Part shown: piece after piece, positions 5,611-12,786 of the stretch
Layout: every line of letters starts with the position of its first letter
Position numbering within the stretch: the stretch's first letter is position 1
From: JAWKUK01 sp964402175
GTDB lineage: Bacteria > Planctomycetota > UBA1135 > GCA-002686595
NCBI GenBank assembly: GCA_964402175.1
Contig: CAYOBN010000085.1
Location: forward strand, 1-22,649
DNA length: 22,649 nt
Reading direction: 5' to 3'
Notes under the pieces: generated by a model
The model's input: the letters and a program-made list of their open reading frames with translations, nothing else
What the model was told of the DNA's origin: nothing
Databases searched by the model: none
Translations under genes and position numbers: made by a program

Positions 5611-8079
5611 TCAGCTCGCCCCGCGCTTCTCGCGCGCAGCGCGCAGGAACTCGACGAACTGCTCGATGTCTTGGGGCGTCAGCGCGGCGCCTTCGTAGCG
5701 CCCGAGCTCCGACCCCGTGACCGGATCGAGCGCCACGTAGACCGGCTGTCCGAAGCCGCCGGCGATCGTGGGGATGAGCTCCGCGATGCGCGCGCGCAGC
5801 GTCAGGTCATGGGCATCCGAGTGCAAACGAGCCTCGATGAAGTGCTTCAGCTCGCCGGCGACCGCCGGCCGCGGGAAGACGGAGATCTCCATCTTCCTGC
5901 AGTTCACTCATGTATGGCCGGTGAAGTTCGCGAGGACCAGTTTGCCCTCGGACTTCGCCTGCGACACCGCCTTGTCGTAGTCGTCTTTGATGACGGTGGG
6001 AGCCTGCTGCGCTGCGCCGCCGCCGCCGCGTCCTTGGAAGAGCGGCACCAGACCGCCGGTGTAATCGGGCGGAGGCGCGAGCGCCGTCATCACTCCGCCG
6101 AGCTGATACCCGAGCACACCGAGCAAACAGACGCCCGCGAAGAGCACGCTGCCGATCCCGCTGAGGAGCCGCCCCGGCCCGATCATGCCGTCGGGGTTCT
6201 CGCCCTTCAGGTTGATGCGACCGAACAGGTACAGCGCAGCGACGACCGCGATCACCGCCCAGCTCATCAGGAACAGCTCGCGCGACAAGAGACCGTTGCC
6301 CTCGACGAAGTTGCCCCCGGACAGCACGATGTCGGCGTTCGAGAAGAACTTCAGCGCCGCGGCGAGCTCGACGAAGCCCATGAAGACCTTGAGGGTCTCC
6401 ATCCAACCGCCGGCCTGCGGCAGCTTCTGCAGCTTGCCGGGCACGAGCGCCAGCAGCACGAAGGGCGTGGCCATCGTCAAGCCGAAGACCCCCATGCCCA
6501 AGATGATGCGCAGCATCGACGAGCCCGCGCCCGCGCCCAGCAAGGTGCCGACGAACGGCGCCGTGCAGGTGAAGGACGTGATGACGAGGCACGCACCCAT
6601 CAGGAACACGCCGAGGTAACCGCCCGTCTGGCTCGCTTTGCTGGCCGCGTTCATCAGGAACGCCGGCGGCTGCAAGTTGATGAGCCCGAACAGCGAGAGC
6701 GCGAACACGACGAACAGCACGCCGATGGCGAGGTTCATCGGCCACCCCTGGGCGATCGCCACGATCAGTGGCCCCATCAGCGCGCCGATCAGGACGAAGA
6801 TCGCGACGATCCCGAAGCCGTACAGGAGCGCGAGGCCGAGCACGTTGCCGCCCCGCGCGATCGCCTGCTTCGTGAAGAAGGAGATCGTGATCGGGATCAT
6901 CGGGTACGTGCACGGCATCAGCAGCGTGATGATCCCGGCGCCCATGGCGAGCAGCAGGAACTGCATCAGGCCCTGCTGGGCCTTCTGCCTGGGACCATCC
7001 GCCGCCGGGGCAGGCGCTTCGCCGCTGCCGCTCGCCGGGGTCTCGACGCCTGCGTTGACAGAGCCCGCGGGGGCGCCCTGCGCGCTCGCACCCTCGGGGT
7101 TCACCGCAGGGGCCTCGCCCGGCGCTTCCCCCGCGCCCGCCGCGGCGAAGAGCGCCGCCGGCCCCTCGCCCGCGCCGAGCTCCGGCGCGACGGCGAACAA
7201 GAGGCAGCCCTTGTCGTCGCACACCTGCCCGTCGATCGCGATGCGCACGTCTTCGGGGTCGAACTCACCGAGGACCTCGCCCTCGACGCGCAGCACGACG
7301 CGGCCCTCGTGCACGAACGTCGGCTCGAGGCCGAAACCCGGGTCGTACTCGTGCGCCTCGGGGAACGTCCACGCGCCCCACTCGACGTCGCCGCCCTCGA
7401 TCTTCGGCACCGTCGGCAGACCGACCCCCGGCCCGACGTCGGACTGCTCGGGGCCGTGGTAGATGTGGTGTCCGGGTGCGACGGCCAGCTCGACGGCGAC
7501 CGTGACGGTCTCGCCCGCCACGCGCGCGAAGGCCCGCCCGTCGACGTTCTTACCCGAGCCGAAGACCGGCTCCCAGGCCCCATCGTCGCCGCCAGGGGCG
7601 CTCGCACCGCCGGCGAGCAGCGCCGCGGGGAACCCCTCCCAGAGCGTCTCGGCGCCTGCGCCGCGGCTCTCGAGGCCCTTGACGCTCCAGTCGAGGCACA
7701 TCCGGTCGTTGCACGCGAGGCCCGCGAGCGACGCGGTCACCTGGACCCCGGCGAGGTCCGCCCCACGCCCGACGGCGTAGATGACGAACTTCTTGTCGTG
7801 CACCTTGGCCTCGCCGACGATCGGGTCCTCCTTGCGCTTGGGCTCCGGCAGCCACGCCGGGCTCCATGCGACGCTCTCGGGGCCGAGGGTCACGACGGTG
7901 GGTTTGCCCCCCGAGTCCGGGTCGTCGTCGTACACCCAGGCGCCGAGCTCCGGGGTGACCTGGATCGCGACGAGCAGCGTGTCGCCCTCGAGCTTCGAAT
8001 AGAGCTTGGCGCTGGCAGACTGGGCCGCCAGCGGCCCAGCGAGCAGGGCTGCCAGCCCAGCGAGGAGGAGGTGTCTCAT
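5611..8079 (-). CDS. dsbD: DsbD-like thiol:disulfide interchange protein with in-frame TGA at the active-site Cys (selenoprotein)
   Basis: An 822-residue inner-membrane protein if TGA codon 724 (5910-5908) is decoded. It would pass electrons from the cytoplasm to periplasmic or extracytoplasmic thiols. In order it has: a signal peptide (1-20); two DsbD-alpha-like domains, each with a CX4C pair (C123/C128 and C287/C292); an Ala/Gly/Pro-rich linker (about 300-365); a membrane domain with the two conserved cysteines in MPCTYPMIP (C390) and SFTCTAP (C505); and a C-terminal thioredoxin domain. That last domain reads FTGHT-TGA-VNCRKME, where the family normally has FTGYxCVNCRKME. The TGA therefore replaces the nucleophilic Cys of CxxC, giving Sec-V-N-C (U724, C727). 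The frame continues unchanged to a TGA stop at 5611. A strong SECIS-like hairpin follows the internal TGA. The gene is cotranscribed with the methyltransferase gene. Read without recoding, it would be two ORFs (5908-8079 and 5611-5907). Confidence 0.9.
5869..5910 (-). promoter_or_regulatory. SECIS-like hairpin after the in-frame TGA of dsbD
   Basis: On the minus strand, arm 5902-5888 pairs with arm 5883-5869 over 15 positions with one A/C mismatch and two U-G wobbles, closing a GAUC tetraloop (5887-5884). The loop starts 20 nt after the TGA (5910-5908) and its first base is G. This fits the bacterial SECIS arrangement as I recall it and is nearly the same spacing as in the VCBS gene. The wobbles favour the minus-strand RNA, the coding strand for this gene. 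Confidence 0.75.
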
Positions 8080-8306
8080 GGATGCGGGATGGGCGCGCCG
8101 TGCGGCGTGCGGGGGGCAGAGGATACCAGCCTCCCGTACGGACCCCCGCCCGGGCGTGACAGCGCGGGGCGGCGAGACTTCCCGAGGTCTGACCGAAGTG
8201 CGACAAAGCCGATACCCGAGCCCCCTGGCGGGCCGATCGGCCCATAACCCCTTGGGCTCCAGGGCCCGCGGGCCGACACTGGGGGAGGCCTCCCCCGCCC
8301 TACGCC
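8080..8306. promoter_or_regulatory. divergent intergenic region with three perfect palindromes
   Basis: This 227-bp spacer separates minus-strand dsbD from the plus-strand gene at 8307, so it must hold both promoters. Three perfect palindromes lie in its right half: 8230-8243 (14 bp, GGGCCGATCGGCCC), 8263-8274 (12 bp) and 8281-8296 (16 bp, GGGGGAGGCCTCCCCC). The last ends 10 nt before the ATG at 8307. They could be operator sites or hairpins. I see no clear -35/-10 pair and no Shine-Dalgarno at the usual distance for either gene. Confidence 0.4.
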
Positions 8307-9020
8307 ATGCGCCTCACCCTCCTCTCGCTCGCCCTCGCGTTCCCCCTCTCGCTCGCCTTCGACGGGCCCGCCAGCCGCGGCCAGGAGCCCCGGCCGCGCC
8401 AGGATCCGACCGAGCGCCCGCAGGAGCGCCCGCGGGACCAGGACGGCGACAAACCCGCCGAGAAGCTGCCCGAGGAGCGCGACGACGTCGACATCTTCGG
8501 TCGCCCGAAGGACCGCCTCGCACGGGGCGACTTCGGCAAGTCCCTGCTGGGCTGCTGGCAGATGATCGACGCACGCCTGAACGGGGTCCCGGCGCAAGGC
8601 CGCACCGGCAGCGGGATCCTGCTCATCCACGAGGGCTTCCTGGCGTTCGAGCTGCACATGAACTGGCCGAGGACGGCCGCGCGGCTCGACGTGCACCAGA
8701 CCTTCATCGCCGAGTACAAGCTCACCCCCGACCGCGTGCTGGAGGTCTCGACCCTGATCGGTTCGTTCCTCGACGACCGCACCGCGGAGCTCGAGTGGGA
8801 GCGCAGCGGCTTCGCCCGCCGCTACGAAGTCTTCCTCTCAGGCAGCGAGCTGATCCTGACCTACGACAAGACGAACCAGCTCATCTTCACGCGCATGCGT
8901 CCGACGCGGACGAAGCAGCGCGACATCTTCGGCCGCGAGGTCGAAGCCGACGCCGAAACCGAGACGGACACGGACATCTTCGGCCGCCCCGCCCGCCGCA
9001 AAGAGGGCGATCGCGACTGA
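8307..9020 (+). CDS. secreted protein with DIFGRP repeats, unknown function
   Basis: A 237-residue protein I do not recognise. It has a signal peptide (1 to about 18, hydrophobic LLSLALAFPLSLAF). A charged, proline-rich, low-complexity stretch (about 25-60, Arg/Glu/Asp/Pro) follows. A compact domain (about 72-200) begins GKSLLGCWQM and has alternating beta-type strands; it might be lipocalin-like, but that is a guess. The six-residue motif DIFGR(P/E) occurs three times, at 62-67, 206-211 and 223-228, flanking the folded domain. The ATG has no canonical Shine-Dalgarno. The gene is divergent from dsbD and lies 91 bp ahead of the next secreted-protein gene on the same strand. Confidence 0.7.
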   Translation: MRLTLLSLALAFPLSLAFDGPASRGQEPRPRQDPTERPQERPRDQDGDKPAEKLPEERDDVDIFGRPKDRLARGDFGKSLLGCWQMIDARLNGVPAQGRTGSGILLIHEGFLAFELHMNWPRTAARLDVHQTFIAEYKLTPDRVLEVSTLIGSFLDDRTAELEWERSGFARRYEVFLSGSELILTYDKTNQLIFTRMRPTRTKQRDIFGREVEADAETETDTDIFGRPARRKEGDRD

Positions 9021-9051
9021 GCCGCCGGCCGAACGTCACCAGCGAGCTCGT

Positions 9052-9073
9052 CCCATCGCGCGTTCGAGATGGG
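9052..9073 (+). terminator. possible hairpin between two secreted-protein genes
   Basis: CCCATC (9052-9057) pairs with GATGGG (9068-9073) around a 10-nt loop, 31 nt after the stop at 9020. There is no U-tract. It may instead belong to the leader of the gene at 9112. Confidence 0.25.
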
Positions 9074-9111
9074 GTGGCTACAGTGAACCGGTCCACCGCC
9101 CCGGTCTCGCC

Positions 9112-10329
9112 ATGGTCCATCTCGCTTACGCCATCACGGCAATCACGTTGTCCCTCGCGCTCTCTGCGGCTGCTGCGCCGCAGGCGACGGCGCTCCAAGG
9201 TCCGCTGCTCTAGCTCGCGCCCGCGCCGCGCGAAGCGCCGCTGCCCGACTGGCTGCGCACGGGAGCCAGAGTCACTTACCTCTCGGGACAGGTCACCCAT
9301 CCTTCGGTGAGCACGGCGCTGGCGCGGGACGAAGACGGCAAGCTCTGGAGCGTCGCACAGCCGAGCGCAGGGGGCGCCGCATTGCTGCAGTACGACATCG
9401 TCCACGCCGACGATGAAGCGCTCGCCGCGCGAGGCACGACCCTCGTGTATGCAGACGCTTCCCTGCAGACGTTGCAGGTCGCCTCGCACCAAGGACATGT
9501 CGGCGATCGCAACGGTTTGCTCGACATCTGGCTGCACCCCGCGCGCCTGGCGGCGGCGTCGACCGAGAGCTCACCGGGCTGGACGGTGCTGCGCGGGGAG
9601 TTCACGCTCGAAGGCAAGACCTACCGAGCCCTCACCGTACGGCACACCTGGAAAGACGGTTATTCGCGCTACACCTACGACCTCGACACCAGAAGTCTGC
9701 TCGTGCACTCCGCGACGACGACCGGAAAACCGGTGCTGACCCCCGGACCGAACGGCGGGATCGGGGTCGCCCAGGGCGCGGTGACCGTCACGACCGTGCA
9801 GCGCCGTGGGCTCCGGCGGATGACGCTGCCTTGGCTCGACACGCCGTCGAAGGTCCCGAGCTGGGTGCGCGAAGGCCAAACGTACGTCTACCAGGGCGGC
9901 GAGACGAACAGCCTCGCGGCTGGGCTCACCGCGCCGATCCCGCTCGAAGTCACGCTGGCCGTCACGCGACGCGCGCGCGGGTTCGTCGTCGCGGAGACAC
10001 GCTCGGTCGTGAACTACGGAGGCAATCCGAGCGGCGGGAACGCACCGATGGTGTACGGTCCGGGCACGGTGGGCAGCCTCTATTGCGCGCCCGAAGCCCT
10101 GCGCAGCTTGCGCGCCGGTACGGTCCTCGACCGCGATCCGCTCACACAACACGTCATCGAGGTCTCGGCGCGCGATGCGGAGTCCGTCACCCTCGGAGAA
10201 CGGGGCCCGCTGCAAGGGACGTTCACGACGTTCGAGCTCAGCACCGGCCGCCTCGTACGGGTCACCCACCAAATGCAACAAGGTCCCGCGCTTGTGACGC
10301 GCGACGCGTGGCTGCGCGGCGTGCAGTGA
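9112..10329 (+). CDS. secreted two-repeat protein interrupted by in-frame TAG (possible pseudogene)
   Basis: A 405-codon reading frame of unknown function, broken by one TAG at codon 34 (9211-9213). Codons 1-33 from the ATG at 9112 encode a good signal peptide (LAYAITAITLSLALSAAAAP). After the TAG the same frame runs on to 10329. The longest uninterrupted ORF starts at GTG 9307, but the region before it is clearly coding: PDWLRTGARVTYLSG (residues 45-59) matches a second internal copy, PSWVREGQTYVYQGG (about 249-263). The protein therefore looks like a tandem duplication of a W-(L/V)-R-x-G module. No SECIS-like hairpin was sought as an explanation, because the codon is TAG. Likely explanations are a nonsense mutation, a sequencing error, or reinitiation at 9307, which would give a protein without a signal peptide. 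The gene is convergent with cysD (8-bp gap). Confidence 0.65.
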
Positions 10330-10337
10330 GGCGCCGG

Positions 10338-11237
10338 TCAGAAATAACCTTCGCGCTTCTGGCCCTCGAGCGAGCCCGCGTCGCTCACGCGTCCGCTGCG
10401 CTCCGAGCGGCGCGACTGCAGCGTCTCGCGCAGGACCGCTGAGAGGTCTGCAGAGCGCGAGAGGTCCGCGGCGGTGACCGGCCAGCAGCCGAGGGAACGG
10501 AAGCGCACCTGTTCGGTCTTCGGTGCGCCGAACCCGAGGCGCGCAGCGCGCTCCGGATCGTCGATCACGATGCGCTGTCCGTCGCGGATCACGACGGGGC
10601 GCTCGCGCGCGAAGTAGAGCGGACACAGCGCCAGCTTCTCGCGCGCGATGTACGCCCACAGGTCGTGTTCGGTCCAGTTGGACAGCGGGAACACGCGCAG
10701 CGACTCACCGGGACTGCGCCGGAAGTTGTAGAGGCTGCCGAACTCGGGCCGCTGGTTCTTCGGGTCCCACCCGTGGAAGCGGTTGCGCACCGACACGACG
10801 CGCTCCTTCGCGCGGGTCGCCTCTTCATCGCGCCGCGCGCCGCCGAAGATGACGTCGTAGCGCCCCGCGTCGAGGGCCGCCTTCAGGGCGTCCGTGCGCA
10901 TCACGGTCGTGTAGACCGAGCCGTGTGTGATCGGATCGAGGCCTTGGCGGCGCCCCTCTTCGTTGTGGTGCACCCGCAGCTCGAAGCCGTGCTGCGCCGC
11001 GAAGCTGTCTCGGAACTCGAGTACGTCGCGGAACTCCCACGTCGAGTCGACGTGCAGCAGCGGCAGCGGCGGTCGATCCGGGTGGAACGCCTTGACCGCG
11101 AGGTGCGCGAGGACCGTCGAGTCCTTGCCGCCCGAGAAGAGCAGGACCGGTCGCTCGGCCTCCGCGACCCCGTCGCGGAGGATGGCGAGGGACTCGTTCT
11201 CGAGCGCTTGCAGGTGGGGTGTAGTGCGGATCGACAC
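10338..11237 (-). CDS. cysD: sulfate adenylyltransferase subunit 2
   Basis: A 299-residue cytoplasmic enzyme, close to the usual CysD length. CysD forms adenosine 5'-phosphosulfate from ATP and sulfate, normally with the GTPase CysN. Sequence support: the PP-loop SGGKDS (35-40), LLHVDSTWEFRD, GGARRDEE, AKERVVSVRNRFHGWDPKNQ, VFPLSNWTEHDLW, FRSLGCWP and the typical ending KREGYF. The start is the ATG at 11237, matching the family N-terminus (HLQALENESLAILR). No cysN, cysC or other sulfur gene lies beside it. Upstream is an unrelated secreted protein and downstream a convergent gene, so its partner must be elsewhere. Confidence 0.96.
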   Translation of the reverse strand: MSIRTTPHLQALENESLAILRDGVAEAERPVLLFSGGKDSTVLAHLAVKAFHPDRPPLPLLHVDSTWEFRDVLEFRDSFAAQHGFELRVHHNEEGRRQGLDPITHGSVYTTVMRTDALKAALDAGRYDVIFGGARRDEEATRAKERVVSVRNRFHGWDPKNQRPEFGSLYNFRRSPGESLRVFPLSNWTEHDLWAYIAREKLALCPLYFARERPVVIRDGQRIVIDDPERAARLGFGAPKTEQVRFRSLGCWPVTAADLSRSADLSAVLRETLQSRRSERSGRVSDAGSLEGQKREGYF

Positions 11238-11258
11238 AGTCGCCCTTCGGGCGCCAGC

Positions 11259-11286
11259 GGGCGGCGGATGCGACGCTCCGCCGCCC
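11259..11286 (-). terminator. strong GC hairpin between the secreted-protein gene and cysD
   Basis: A perfect 10-bp stem (11259-11268 with 11277-11286) with an 8-nt loop starts 23 nt after the minus-strand stop at 11310. A second small hairpin (CGCCC-TTC-GGGCG, 11241-11253) lies between it and the cysD start. No U-tract follows either. It is probably a terminator or barrier for the upstream gene, and could also act as a cysD leader element. Confidence 0.5.
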
Positions 11287-11309
11287 GATCTGGCCGGGTC
11301 ACGGGGCGC

Positions 11310-12614
11310 TCAGGGCAGGATCGTAAAGCGCAGGCCCTGGGACAGCGACAGGTTGTTCGGCGGCGGGAAACCACCATCGCGAGAGACGTACTGGCAGTAG
11401 ACCGTGGTCCCTACCGTGTAACCCTGCGAGGCCAAGTACGCCTGCGAGAGCTGGTCCGTGAAGGTGTACGTGCTGCACGTCGTCGAAGGGCCGCCCGCGT
11501 TCTGCGAGACCTGCACCGGGCGGCGCCGGATCTGGCCCGAGAAGCACAGCCGCCCGGGGCCGAAGGGCGTGAAGCCCGGCGTCGGCGACAGGATCAAGAG
11601 CCCCGCGACGTTCGGCACGACCTCGCGGCACGTGAGGCGGAAGTTGTCGGGCCCCGTGATGCTCGGCAGACCCGTCCACGTCATCTGCGGCACGCAGCCG
11701 AGCGACGTCGGCGTGCCCACGCAGTGGACGCCGGGCGCGGAGAAGCCGCCGACGACGAGCACGCGGTTGCCTCCGCCGAACGTGCTGAAGAGGAAGTCCC
11801 CGGTCACGGGGTCGCGCACCGCACCCTCTGCGCCGCCGAGGCCCGTCAGGAAATCACGGCGCGTCGCCGGGATGGGATCACCGTTGCTGTCGATGTCGTA
11901 GGCGCGCACTGCGCCTGCGCTGTACTCGCTGACGAGCACACCGTCCGCAGCGAAGCCGGGGTTACCGCCCGGGATGTACACGATGCCCTCGGGGCCTCCA
12001 CCGGTGAACACCGTCGGCGTCACGCTGACATCGAAGGTGCCTTGGCCGTCGGGGGTCAGCGTGGCGTCGTACCAGGTGCCCGCGCTGTAGGAGGCGATCT
12101 TGAAGCCCCCAGCGCCTGGGAAGCCCATCGGCACGAACTGACACGTGCCGGTGCTGGAGCTCACCCCGAGCGCCGTGAGGCTGATGTCCTTGTCGGGCGC
12201 AGTGCTGCCCGGCCGGAACTGCAGCAACCGGTTGTTCGAGAACGTCGTCACGAAGACGACGTTGCCCGGCCCGATGGCGAGACCACCGTCCAGGTTCGGC
12301 GCCGCCGCAAGTACGGTGCTGTTGCCGTTGAACCCCGTGATGCGCCCGGCGAGGTCGCGGGTCACACGGATCGAGTACAGCGTCCCTTGCGAGTTGTTGG
12401 CGTTCCCGCCGATCCAGATGACGTTGGGGTCGCTGGGATCGAAGTTGATCCCCCCGAGCGGACCCGGCACACCGGCCGGGGTGCCGATGTCGGTGTAGGA
12501 GTAGCTGCCGACGAACGCAGGCCCGAAGGTCTGTGCGGCAGCGGAAGCGCCGAAGGAGGCGAGCGAGACGAGAGCGAGCGCAGCGGACTGCAGCGCGGAC
12601 GAGTGCGGGGACAT
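11310..12614 (-). CDS. secreted beta-propeller-like protein with planctomycete-type C-terminal module
   Basis: A 434-residue protein of unknown function. It has a signal peptide (1 to about 27, ending ASAAAQ). The body (about 30-320) carries repeated segments of the type GGINFDPSDPNVIWIGG, GGLAIGPGNVVFVTTF, GPEGIVYIPGG and GGAEGAVRDPVTGDFLFSTFGGGNR. These look like blades of a beta-propeller. The C-terminal part (about 320-434) holds cysteines and the pattern GRLCFSGQIRR, then a late YCQYVSRD. It resembles the end of the next protein (12787-15309), suggesting a shared surface or sorting module. The start is the ATG at 12614. It is probably exported and anchored or released outside the cell. 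Confidence 0.7.
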   Translation of the reverse strand: MSPHSSALQSAALALVSLASFGASAAAQTFGPAFVGSYSYTDIGTPAGVPGPLGGINFDPSDPNVIWIGGNANNSQGTLYSIRVTRDLAGRITGFNGNSTVLAAAPNLDGGLAIGPGNVVFVTTFSNNRLLQFRPGSTAPDKDISLTALGVSSSTGTCQFVPMGFPGAGGFKIASYSAGTWYDATLTPDGQGTFDVSVTPTVFTGGGPEGIVYIPGGNPGFAADGVLVSEYSAGAVRAYDIDSNGDPIPATRRDFLTGLGGAEGAVRDPVTGDFLFSTFGGGNRVLVVGGFSAPGVHCVGTPTSLGCVPQMTWTGLPSITGPDNFRLTCREVVPNVAGLLILSPTPGFTPFGPGRLCFSGQIRRRPVQVSQNAGGPSTTCSTYTFTDQLSQAYLASQGYTVGTTVYCQYVSRDGGFPPPNNLSLSQGLRFTILP

Positions 12615-12689
12615 GGCTTGGAGCTGGGCGTGGAGGGCGGGGCTCGGGGGACCTAGGGATCCCCCTGAGTGAGCCTAGCCTCAGTTACA

Positions 12690-12728
12690 GAGACTGCCGG
12701 CGGAGCCCCACGCTCCACCGGCAATCTC
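12690..12728 (-). terminator. strong hairpin downstream of the large secreted-protein gene
   Basis: Arms 12728-12712 and 12706-12690 pair over 17 positions on the minus-strand RNA, including two U-G wobbles that would be mismatches on the plus-strand RNA, so the structure favours minus-strand transcripts. The loop is 5 nt. It begins 58 nt after the stop at 12787. No U-tract follows, but the stem is strong enough to suggest a terminator or 3'-end stabiliser. Confidence 0.6.
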
Positions 12729-12786
12729 CGCCCACCTGTCTCGATCTGAATCGCAGCGCGGGACGGCGCACCGCACCCTGGCCCGC

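Noticed and set aside
5611..5907. Separate 98-residue thioredoxin-like gene starting at GTG 5907
   Set aside because: It would begin in the middle of the thioredoxin active-site motif and lack the first catalytic residue. It is the C-terminal end of the DsbD-like protein.
3299..8079. UGA reassigned genome-wide to Trp or Gly
   Set aside because: TGA is the normal stop for rpiA, dsbD, the methyltransferase, nrdJ and cdd, so the code is standard.
5239..8247. About 1000-codon open frame on the plus strand
   Set aside because: It is antisense to dsbD and the methyltransferase gene, low in complexity and rich in Arg/Glu/Asp/His. It is a shadow of the real minus-strand genes.
9211..9213. TAG as pyrrolysine
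   Set aside because: There is no methylamine methyltransferase context and no pyl genes in the window, and TAG ends the porin gene normally.
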